Translations under genes and position numbers: made by a program | Assembly (NCBI GenBank): GCA_002748425.1 | Contig: PDSJ01000011.1 | Location: 62,001 to 126,000 of the forward strand | DNA: 64,000 nt | Direction: 5' to 3' | Origin: a candidate division KSB3 bacterium | GTDB lineage: Bacteria > Moduliflexota > Moduliflexia > Moduliflexales > Moduliflexaceae | Part shown: piece by piece, positions 8,264 to 15,846 of the stretch | Layout: every line of letters starts with the position of its first letter | Position numbering within the stretch: position 1 is the first letter of the stretch | Notes under the pieces: model-generated | Told to the model about the DNA's origin: nothing | The model's input: the letters and a program-made list of their open reading frames with translations, nothing else | Databases searched by the model: none

Positions 8264-9418
8264 ATGGAATATTTTTATCGTTGCAGTGAATGTAAACAAG
8301 AATTTGAGATCACGCCGGAATTCACCGTTTGCCCGAAATGCTCAATGGCGCAAACACCGAATGAGCCTTTGCGGGGGATTTTAGAAGTCGGTTTTACCGG
8401 GAGGTTCGCGGAAGATCTGACGCCAGTCGATTTTCTCCCGGTGGAAAAGACATATTTCCCTGCAATTCCTGTTGGAAACACTCCTCTCTGGGAGCCGGAA
8501 CGCCTGCGCAGAAGCTTAGGGTTTCCACGACTCTACCTTAAAGATGAATCAGCAAACCCGACCGGCTCGCTCAAGGATCGCGCATCGTATCTTGTTGCGG
8601 CATTTGCCCGCCAACATCATATCAGGGATATTGTCCTGGCCTCTACCGGAAATGCCGGTTCATCGATGGCTGGAGTCGGAGCTGCCGCTGATTTGAACGT
8701 TACGCTCTTTCTTCCCAAAAGCGCTCCGCCAGCGAAAATGATACAAGCGCTCCAGTACGGAGCGAATGTGATCCGCGTTGACGGGAATTATGATATGGCT
8801 TACGATCTGTCCATGGAATATTCTCAACAACATGGGGGTTTAAGCCGGAACACGGCGCACAATCCGATGACGATCGAAGGCAAAAAAACCGTTGCTCTGG
8901 AAATCTATCAACAGTTGGGACACTCGTGTCCTGATTACGTGTTTGTCCCTGTTGGCGATGGAGTGATTCTGGCAGGCGTGTATAAAGGATTCCGCGATCT
9001 TGTAAAGACAGGACTTCTGGAAAAAGTTCCCACGATCTATGCTGTCCAGACTGAAGGAAGCAGCGCGATGTACAGGGCACTGCAACATAACGGAGCATTT
9101 GGAGAGCCAATCGCGTCAAACACGATTGCAGATTCAATCTCAGTCGATATTCCCAGAAACGGCTATTATGCCTGCACCCAAATTCGAGAACATAACGGCA
9201 GATGTCTCACGGTCTCCGACAATGCCGTTGTTCAGGCCCAAAAGGCACTCTCAACGGAATCCGGCTTGTTTGCCGAACCGGCTGCCGCTGCCTCCTACGC
9301 CGGCTTTTTGAGTGCGAGAGAAACGCTGCCTGCTGATGCAGTCGTCGTGCTGCTGCTCACAGGAAACGGTCTGAAAGATATTGACACGGCAATGAAAGGC
9401 ATACAGATTCCAGAATAA
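8264..9418 (+). CDS. Threonine-synthase-like PLP enzyme with N-terminal zinc ribbon
   Basis: 384 residues, fold-type II PLP enzyme. The N-terminus has a CxxC...CxxC ribbon (C7, C10, C23, C26), then the PLP lysine K104 in NPTGSLKDRAS, a glycine-rich STGNAGSS loop that would bind the cofactor or substrate, and a C-terminal LLLTGNGLKD. This resembles threonine synthases and related beta-elimination/ammonia-lyase enzymes. No homoserine or threonine genes are near; the gene sits in the purine operon. A lyase that deaminates a C3 amino acid, replacing YgeX (diaminopropionate ammonia-lyase), is a reasonable guess. It is not a YgeX orthologue: length and motifs differ. Confidence 0.8.
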   Translation: MEYFYRCSECKQEFEITPEFTVCPKCSMAQTPNEPLRGILEVGFTGRFAEDLTPVDFLPVEKTYFPAIPVGNTPLWEPERLRRSLGFPRLYLKDESANPTGSLKDRASYLVAAFARQHHIRDIVLASTGNAGSSMAGVGAAADLNVTLFLPKSAPPAKMIQALQYGANVIRVDGNYDMAYDLSMEYSQQHGGLSRNTAHNPMTIEGKKTVALEIYQQLGHSCPDYVFVPVGDGVILAGVYKGFRDLVKTGLLEKVPTIYAVQTEGSSAMYRALQHNGAFGEPIASNTIADSISVDIPRNGYYACTQIREHNGRCLTVSDNAVVQAQKALSTESGLFAEPAAAASYAGFLSARETLPADAVVVLLLTGNGLKDIDTAMKGIQIPE

Positions 9419-9496
9419 GCGGACGTTAGCGACCAGTAAAGCAATTTACACATGCTGAGACTGTGTGCTGAACATTGAAAAAGGCGTCACGAAACA

Positions 9497-10855
9497 ATGT
9501 TATTACTTAAAAACTGTTTCTACATTTCTCCTTCCCCTGAACAAGAAGGGCTTCGAGATCATGACATTCTCATCGACGGGTGCACAATCAAAAAAATTGC
9601 ACAAGATATCTCCCTGCCGACAGTAGATCAGACAACACGCATCGACGCATCGACCTGTGTCGTTATTCCCGGTCTTGTCAATACTCATCACCACTTTTAC
9701 CAGACCTTGACCAGAAATCTTCCGGCAGTTCAAAATGCCGAATTATTTGAATGGTTATCGTACTTGTATGATGTCTGGAAGCATCTGGATGAGGACGCGA
9801 TTTACTATTCATCGCTGCTGGCGATGGCTGAACTGTTAAAAACCGGGTGCACGACGTCCACCGACCATCATTATATCTACCCTGAACAGATCAGCGCCGA
9901 CATCATGGGTATCCAGTGCGAAGCAGCCGAACACCTGGGAATGCGTTTTTCGCCGACGCGCGGTTCCATGTCTCTGAGCAGGAAAGACGGCGGACTGCCT
10001 CCGGACTCAGTGGTCCAATCTGAAGATGAAATTCTCAAGGACAGCGAACGTGTCATCCAGCGCTATCACGACGACAGTGAGTTCTCTATGCGCAAGATTA
10101 TGCTTGCTCCGTGCAGCCCGTTTTCAGTGACCGAACAGCTGATGAAAGATACGGTCGAGCTGGCCCGGACATACGGCGTGCGTCTGCATACCCATTTAGC
10201 CGAGACACGAGATGAAACCGCCTTTTGCGAACAGCATTACGGCAGACGTCCGCTCACACTGATGGAAGACTGCGATTTTATCGGAGAGGATGTTTCTTAC
10301 GCTCATGGCATTCATTTTAATGCCGACGAATTACAGCACCTGGCGGAAACAAAGACGCATATTGCTCATTGTCCCTCATCAAACATGCGTCTGGGTTCCG
10401 GAATCTGCCAGGTCAGAGAAATGCTTGAGTACGGGATAAATGTGGCCTTAGCCGTCGATGGTTCAGCGTCAAACGATGCTTCCGATATGCTTGGAGAAGC
10501 GCGGACTGCGCTGATGCTTCAACGGGTGACAAAAGGTGCAAACGCCATCACTGCCAGGGACGTGTTTCGCATTGCGTCTGAAAACGGCGCAAAGCTCCTG
10601 AACTTTCGAAAGCTTGGACGGCTTGAGGAAGGCTGGGCTGCAGACATTGCCCTGTTTGACCTTCACAAACTCGAATATTGCGGGTCTTTTTCAGATCCAC
10701 TGGCGGCGCTTATTTTTTCAGGCTACAATCACGGGACTGAGTATACCATTGTCAACGGAAAAATTGTGGTGGAACACGGTCAGCTTGTCGGCTTTGATGA
10801 GGAAAAATTGATTCAAAAAGCACAGAGCTCTTCACAAAACATACTTCACTCATAA
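9497..10855 (+). CDS. 8-oxoguanine deaminase-type amidohydrolase (ATZ/TRZ family)
   Basis: 452 residues. Metal-dependent amidohydrolase with the HxH motif in NTHHHFYQTLTR (H64, H66), HTHLAE (H233, E236), a further ligand H270 and the catalytic D321 in AVDGSASND. The QTLTRNLP...QNAELFEWL signature points to the 8-oxoguanine deaminase branch, which makes urate from 8-oxoguanine. It is less like SsnA, the related amidohydrolase in the E. coli cluster. In this context it could feed urate into the pathway or take over the SsnA ring-opening step; sequence alone cannot decide. The upstream gap is 78 bp with only a weak ribosome site. Confidence 0.82.
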   Translation: MLLLKNCFYISPSPEQEGLRDHDILIDGCTIKKIAQDISLPTVDQTTRIDASTCVVIPGLVNTHHHFYQTLTRNLPAVQNAELFEWLSYLYDVWKHLDEDAIYYSSLLAMAELLKTGCTTSTDHHYIYPEQISADIMGIQCEAAEHLGMRFSPTRGSMSLSRKDGGLPPDSVVQSEDEILKDSERVIQRYHDDSEFSMRKIMLAPCSPFSVTEQLMKDTVELARTYGVRLHTHLAETRDETAFCEQHYGRRPLTLMEDCDFIGEDVSYAHGIHFNADELQHLAETKTHIAHCPSSNMRLGSGICQVREMLEYGINVALAVDGSASNDASDMLGEARTALMLQRVTKGANAITARDVFRIASENGAKLLNFRKLGRLEEGWAADIALFDLHKLEYCGSFSDPLAALIFSGYNHGTEYTIVNGKIVVEHGQLVGFDEEKLIQKAQSSSQNILHS

Positions 10856-10986
10856 GAACTATTGCAGAGACCCGAAGCCCTGCCAACAGTAAATGCCTCG
10901 TTTTTAGGCAGAGGTCGGCATCTTCAGAAAATACGGGCAGTCGGTCTGTAATATCTCTGCGATCCGTTTAACAGGAGAAACGCACT

Positions 10987-12183
10987 ATGGACAAAACAGG
11001 TATTGAAGAACTTATCCGCAATCTTGCGATCCATAAAACTGACAACATGTATCTCAACGATTTTTTCCTCACCTGGGAAAAAAGCGACGACGAGATCCAT
11101 GCGACCTTCATCGTCGCAGAAATCCTGAAAGCCTTGCGCTGCCAGAACATTTCTCCGAGAATTTTCGACAGCGGCCTGGCAATCTCCCTTTTCCGCGACA
11201 ATTCAACGCGTACCAGATTCAGCTTTTCCAGTGCCTCAAATCTGCTTGGCCTTGAAGTCCAGGATCTCGAAGAGGGCAAATCCCAAATTGCTCATGGAGA
11301 AACCGTACGGGAAACCGCGAATATGATTTCCTTTATGGCAGATGTCATCGGTATTCGTGATGATATGTTCATCGGCAAAGGGCATACCTACATGCAGGAG
11401 GTTTCACGGTCGGTCAAGCAAGGCTGGCTGGACGGTGTGCTCGAACAGCGCCCGACACTTGTCAATTTGCAGTGCGACATCGATCATCCGACTCAGGCGA
11501 TGGCCGACGCGCTGCATTTAATTGACCATTTCGGAGGCCTGGAACATCTTCAAGGCAAAAAAGTTGCTATGACCTGGGCCTATTCTCCGTCATACGGAAA
11601 ACCACTTTCCGTACCGCAGGGTATCATCGGTCTGTTCAGCCGTCTCGGGATGGATGTCGTCCTTGCCCATCCCGAGGGTTATGAAATTATGCCGGAAATC
11701 GAAGAGATTGCAGAACGTCATGCCCAGAAATCCGGCGCGTCCTTTAACAAAACGAACGATATGGCGGAAGCCTTTGCAGAGGCCGACATCGTTTATCCTA
11801 AAAGCTGGGCGCCTTTTGCTGCAATGGAGAAGCGGACTGCCCTCTATGAACATAACGACCACGACGGCATCAACGCTCTGGAACAGGATCTGTTGCAACA
11901 GAATGCTGAGTATAAAGATTGGGAGTGCACGGAAGACCTAATGGCTTTAACCTGCGAAGGCAAGGCGCTCTACATGCACTGCCTGCCTGCCGATATTTCC
12001 GGTGTAAGCTGCAAACAGGGCGAGGTGGCTGCTTCTGTATTCGATCGTTATCGCACTCCCTTATATCAGGAAGCCAGCTTCAAGCCCTATATTATTGCTG
12101 CCATGATCTTCCTCAGCAAGGTAAAAAACCCGGCAGACACACTTATGTCATTGCTTCACGCCGGAAAACCGAGAACCGTATAA
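10987..12183 (+). CDS. ygeW: Knotted carbamoyltransferase YgeW
   Basis: 398 residues (E. coli YgeW is 396). The carbamoyl-phosphate motif STRTR is at 73-77 inside FRDNSTRTRFSF, DHPTQAMAD near 165 and MHCLPAD near 330, all typical of aspartate/ornithine carbamoyltransferase folds. The overall sequence fits the YgeW subgroup rather than PyrB or ArgF. In anaerobic purine degradation this family is thought to act in the phosphorolytic direction, releasing carbamoyl phosphate from a ureido intermediate so that ATP can be made by a carbamate kinase. No carbamate kinase gene is in the window. AGGAGA precedes the start by about eight bases. Confidence 0.92.
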   Translation: MDKTGIEELIRNLAIHKTDNMYLNDFFLTWEKSDDEIHATFIVAEILKALRCQNISPRIFDSGLAISLFRDNSTRTRFSFSSASNLLGLEVQDLEEGKSQIAHGETVRETANMISFMADVIGIRDDMFIGKGHTYMQEVSRSVKQGWLDGVLEQRPTLVNLQCDIDHPTQAMADALHLIDHFGGLEHLQGKKVAMTWAYSPSYGKPLSVPQGIIGLFSRLGMDVVLAHPEGYEIMPEIEEIAERHAQKSGASFNKTNDMAEAFAEADIVYPKSWAPFAAMEKRTALYEHNDHDGINALEQDLLQQNAEYKDWECTEDLMALTCEGKALYMHCLPADISGVSCKQGEVAASVFDRYRTPLYQEASFKPYIIAAMIFLSKVKNPADTLMSLLHAGKPRTV

Positions 12184-12250
12184 CAACTCACACCCGACCC
12201 CTCTCTTCATAGGAAAAGGAGCCGGGAGTGACGTTTCAGGAGAACGTATC

Positions 12251-13729
12251 ATGATTGAATTAATGACCAAAGTCGTCAATCGCAGTGTGGTGGAAAAAAC
12301 CGCACAACATTTTAAAGAAAAAGGCATTATCCTCCCGACATTCGCTCAGATGAGGAATCCGGATCTGATTCCTGATAAGGTTAAAGACAAATTACGGCAT
12401 ATCGGTCTCTGGGATTTAAATCCCCTCAACCTGTTCAGAATCAGCTGGAAAAATGCAGCGCAAGAAAGCGGCGGGCTTTATGGCGGTGTGAACTATCTGG
12501 AGCTGCCCAGAGAGATCACCGGCGTCGATGCTCGTATCGTTCTACTGATCGGGAAATGGTTCCCTACCGGTGCGCATAAAGTCGGCGCTGCTTACGGCTG
12601 CCTGGCCCCGCGTATCATCACCGGTGAGTTCGATCCGACCTATCACAAAGCTGTTTGGCCATCGACCGGGAACTACTGCAGAGGCGGCGCCTTTGATTCC
12701 TATTTGATGGATTGCACGGCTGTCGCCATTTTGCCGGAAGAAATGAGTCAGGAACGCTTTGACTGGCTGAAAGAAATCGGAGCTGAAGTGATCGCTACGC
12801 CTGGCTGTGAATCAAATGTCAAAGAAATTTACGACAAGTGCTGGGAACTGCGTGAAACCCGCGAAGATGTCGTCATTTTCAACCAATTCGACGAATTCGG
12901 CAATCCCGCATGGCACTATAACATTACCGGATATGCGATTGCGGAAGTATACGAGCACTTGAAGGGGGACAACAGCAAGCTGGCAGCGTATGTCTCAGCC
13001 ACTGGCTCAGCGGGAACGATTGCTGCGGGCGATTATCTGCGGACGCTTGTCCCGCAGATCAAAGTCGTCGCTTCCGAAGCCCTGCAATGTCCGACCCTCC
13101 TTATGAACGGATTCGGCGGGCATCGCATCGAAGGCATCGGCGATAAACACGTTCCCTGGGTGCATAATGTCAAAAATACCGATATGGTTGTGGCGATAGA
13201 CGATGAAGACTGTATGCGGATTTTCAGACTCTTTAACGAGACTCAAGGGCATGAGTACCTGCGCAGCAGCGGAATTTCCGAAGAGCTGATCGAAAACTTG
13301 CCGCTCCTCGGCATCTCGGGAGTCTCGAATATGCTTTCGGCGATCAAGGCCGCGAAATATTATGAGATGACGTCAGATGATATAATTTTTACCCTGGCCA
13401 CCGATTCTGCCGGCATGTATCAGTCCCGATTAAGCGAACTGAGCGAAGAACGCGGCCCCTATTCCGAGTTGCAGGCTGCCAAAGACATGGAAAAATGTCT
13501 CTATGGCAGCACGGTCGATTATCTCAAGGAGTTGAGCTATCAAGACCGCAAAAGTATCCACAACCTCAAATATTACACCTGGATCGAGCAGCAGGCCAAA
13601 GAGATCGACGACCTCAACCAGCTCTGGTACGATCGTGAAATCTGGCCCAAACTTTTCAATCAGGCCGAACGATGGGATGAACTCATTCAGGAGTTCAACG
13701 ATATGAGCGGCGTGCTGGAAGGTCTCTAA
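12251..13729 (+). CDS. Tryptophan-synthase-beta-fold PLP enzyme (putative lyase of purine pathway)
   Basis: 492 residues, fold-type II PLP enzyme longer than cysteine synthase or YgeX (about 400). The PLP lysine is K110 in PTGAHKVGAAYG. Cofactor phosphate loops are visible as STGNYCRGG and SATGSAGTIAAGDY, and TDSAGMYQSR lies near the C-terminal third. The last 70 residues are highly charged and helical. It follows ygeW by 67 bp with an AGGAGA ribosome site, last in the rightward operon. The location next to ygeW, where E. coli has ygeX, suggests it may be the ammonia-lyase that converts the released diamino acid to pyruvate. Function not proven. Confidence 0.78.
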   Translation: MIELMTKVVNRSVVEKTAQHFKEKGIILPTFAQMRNPDLIPDKVKDKLRHIGLWDLNPLNLFRISWKNAAQESGGLYGGVNYLELPREITGVDARIVLLIGKWFPTGAHKVGAAYGCLAPRIITGEFDPTYHKAVWPSTGNYCRGGAFDSYLMDCTAVAILPEEMSQERFDWLKEIGAEVIATPGCESNVKEIYDKCWELRETREDVVIFNQFDEFGNPAWHYNITGYAIAEVYEHLKGDNSKLAAYVSATGSAGTIAAGDYLRTLVPQIKVVASEALQCPTLLMNGFGGHRIEGIGDKHVPWVHNVKNTDMVVAIDDEDCMRIFRLFNETQGHEYLRSSGISEELIENLPLLGISGVSNMLSAIKAAKYYEMTSDDIIFTLATDSAGMYQSRLSELSEERGPYSELQAAKDMEKCLYGSTVDYLKELSYQDRKSIHNLKYYTWIEQQAKEIDDLNQLWYDREIWPKLFNQAERWDELIQEFNDMSGVLEGL

Positions 13730-13740
13730 ACATTCCAAAA

Positions 13741-13767
13741 GCTGACAGGTCGCTGTGACCTGTCAGC
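13741..13767. terminator. Bidirectional terminator between convergent genes
   Basis: Perfect 11-bp stem GCTGACAGGTC (13741-13751)/GACCTGTCAGC (13757-13767) with a 5-base loop. On the minus strand it is followed by TTTTGG, so it best terminates the STAND-TPR gene. It can also stop the purine operon. Confidence 0.7.
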
Positions 13768-13786
13768 CTCCTCTCTCAGTCAGTTC

Positions 13787-15655
13787 TCAGTCAGTCTTTG
13801 GGGCCATGCTGTCTAACGCCTCTTGAACCATAGCGACCTGCACATCCTGACGAATCGCAGTGAAAAGCCTGAGAGCGGCGTGATAGGACTCGGCGGCCTC
13901 ATCCTCTTGCCCCTGTGCAGCCAGAACCTGCCCTAAGAAGTAATGAGACCAGGCGATATCATATTGTGAATGGATAGCACGATAGAGTTGTAATCCTGCA
14001 GAAAACAGCTTTTCAGCCTCACGCCAACGTTCTTCCTGCAGAGCAATCTCGCCCTGAGCCTTGAAGCAATGCGCCTCACCGAGGCGAGCGCCGCTCAAGG
14101 CATACACAGCACGAGCCTCTTCATAGTAGCAGCTGGCAGCGTCATAGTCGCCCAGATTAAAATACACGTCCCCCAAGGCCTTGGTACAATGCGCCTCACC
14201 GAGATGATCTCCGATTCTGGCATAGATAGGACGGGCCTCTTCGTAGGACCTGCGGGCAGCCTCATAGTCGGCCACGCTGAAACACATGTCCCCCAGCGCC
14301 TTTGCGCAGTGAACCTCTTGCACGTCATCCTCGATCTGCTGCGCAGCAGTCCGCGCGTACTCAAGAATTTCCCGTAGATCCGTCCAAAACCCGTGATTCC
14401 GCAGATATCGTTTCACAACGTTGTAAATCGACAGGACAGCCTGCCAGTGCCGTCGTTCCGAACAGGCCCGCGCAACGGCAATAATCTGCGATCGTTCCTC
14501 ATGCAGCACGACGTCCCATTGACCGTTTTGCGCACTGTGGCGATCGCTATAATAATCCGCCAGTCGAGTAAAGATCTCTGCCTCCGGCTCACAATATTTT
14601 CGAAGGAAGTCGACAATCAGCGCATGATGCATAATAAAATGATCGCCCCGGCGTTGCAAAAAGCCGTAATTCACCAATTCATCAGCAGCGCTGCGGAAGA
14701 TCAGGGGGTCGCAGTCCAATGCCGCTGCAAGCGCGGCAACGCTGAAAGGAGTCCAGGCAAATTGTCCTGCAGCCGTCAAGACGCGCTGCGTCTCTGCGCT
14801 AAGTTGCGCCATACTACGCTCCAGAAGGCGCGTTATGTTCTCACCATCGTGACAGCCCAAAGCGTTAAAATGCGCTGTTTCAAGCCATACTGCATATTTC
14901 GACGCCCGTTCACCAGTATTCTTCAGGTAACGACCGGCCAATTGAATTGCAAAAGGAGACCTCCCCAGCCGATCACAGATACGTTGCATAATGTGCTTGT
15001 CACAATTGTTCCGGTCGCTCCAGGCGCAGAGAAGCGCAGCAGCGGCATTGCCGTTTAAAGGCGGTAAGTCCAGACACCATGCTGAGCGTGCTGCAGGCTC
15101 TTTGCTGCGGCTGGTGATCAGCACAGCGCAGTCTCCCTGCGCATCCAGAATCGGTCCGTAATCATCAGCCAGTTCCGCAGCGTCCAGAATGATCAGAGCC
15201 CGCTTTCCAGAAAGCACTGTTTGCACAGCAAGCTCAGGAACAGGCGTTGCAACCACGCCAAACGCCGCTGCAATATATTCGCAGGCAAGACTGTAATCGG
15301 GTTGAGCGTAAAACGAGTAAAACAGCATGCCGTCCGGAAAGCGTTCCGGATCGATTTGCCGGATTTGTCGGGCGACCTGGACTGCCAGAGCGCTTTTACC
15401 GATGCCTGCCGGACCGCAAATCGCCACTGTCTTCCCCGGCTGCATCTGTTCTATCATTTCGGCGAGCTGCGCTTGGCGACCGACAAAATGCTCATCTGGT
15501 GGGGGGAAATTACAAAGAAGCTGATCCAGCGCCACGTCCCAGCCGCCATGCATCTGCGATTTGTGCGATCGAGCGACCTCCCTCAGATTCTCAGCATGGC
15601 TCACGTTGCCACTGCTCTGAAAACGGCTTCCATCGTCTTGTCCGCTATTGTTCAT
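13787..15655 (-). CDS. STAND/NB-ARC-like ATPase with C-terminal TPR repeats
   Basis: 622 residues. A short N-terminal region (1-50) has no recognisable effector domain. The NTPase has VGR at 58-60, the P-loop GPAGIGKSA at 81-89, Walker B ALIILDAAE near 152 and ITSRS near 178, followed by a winged-helix-like segment (about 290-350). Four TPR units of 40 residues occupy about 445-605 (start motifs EVHCAKALGD, EAHCTKALGD, EAHCFKAQGE), and they are visible as imperfect 120-base repeats in the DNA. STAND proteins act as ligand-sensing switches. The gene interrupts the purine island in the opposite direction to ygeW, without an obvious metabolic role. Defence, regulation or scaffolding are all possible. 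Confidence 0.85.
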   Translation of the reverse strand: MNNSGQDDGSRFQSSGNVSHAENLREVARSHKSQMHGGWDVALDQLLCNFPPPDEHFVGRQAQLAEMIEQMQPGKTVAICGPAGIGKSALAVQVARQIRQIDPERFPDGMLFYSFYAQPDYSLACEYIAAAFGVVATPVPELAVQTVLSGKRALIILDAAELADDYGPILDAQGDCAVLITSRSKEPAARSAWCLDLPPLNGNAAAALLCAWSDRNNCDKHIMQRICDRLGRSPFAIQLAGRYLKNTGERASKYAVWLETAHFNALGCHDGENITRLLERSMAQLSAETQRVLTAAGQFAWTPFSVAALAAALDCDPLIFRSAADELVNYGFLQRRGDHFIMHHALIVDFLRKYCEPEAEIFTRLADYYSDRHSAQNGQWDVVLHEERSQIIAVARACSERRHWQAVLSIYNVVKRYLRNHGFWTDLREILEYARTAAQQIEDDVQEVHCAKALGDMCFSVADYEAARRSYEEARPIYARIGDHLGEAHCTKALGDVYFNLGDYDAASCYYEEARAVYALSGARLGEAHCFKAQGEIALQEERWREAEKLFSAGLQLYRAIHSQYDIAWSHYFLGQVLAAQGQEDEAAESYHAALRLFTAIRQDVQVAMVQEALDSMAPKTD

Positions 15656-15846
15656 CCGCTTCGTGTTCTCCCTCTGAATGCCTTAGATCCCAAGCAGTGC
15701 ACTGTGTTGCTGCTGGTGTCCGCAACGTCCGTATATACGGCATTGAGACGTCAGTCCCCGTAAATCTTGTCCATTCGATGAAAACGCGTTCACTCTCAAT
15801 GAAGCATTTCAGGATTGGCTCCTTCTTTTGCGTCCTGCCATACAGC

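Noticed and set aside
9497..10855. Naming this gene ssnA
   Set aside because: The QTLTRNLP...QNAELFEWL signature fits 8-oxoguanine deaminase better, though both belong to one superfamily.
14050..14330. Regular 120-base repeats that might be taken for an array
   Set aside because: They are the coding repeats of TPR units in the STAND protein, with sequence divergence and no spacers.
13787..15655. Calling the STAND protein an anti-phage Avs system
   Set aside because: No nuclease, TIR, protease or other effector domain is visible and no defence genes are near.
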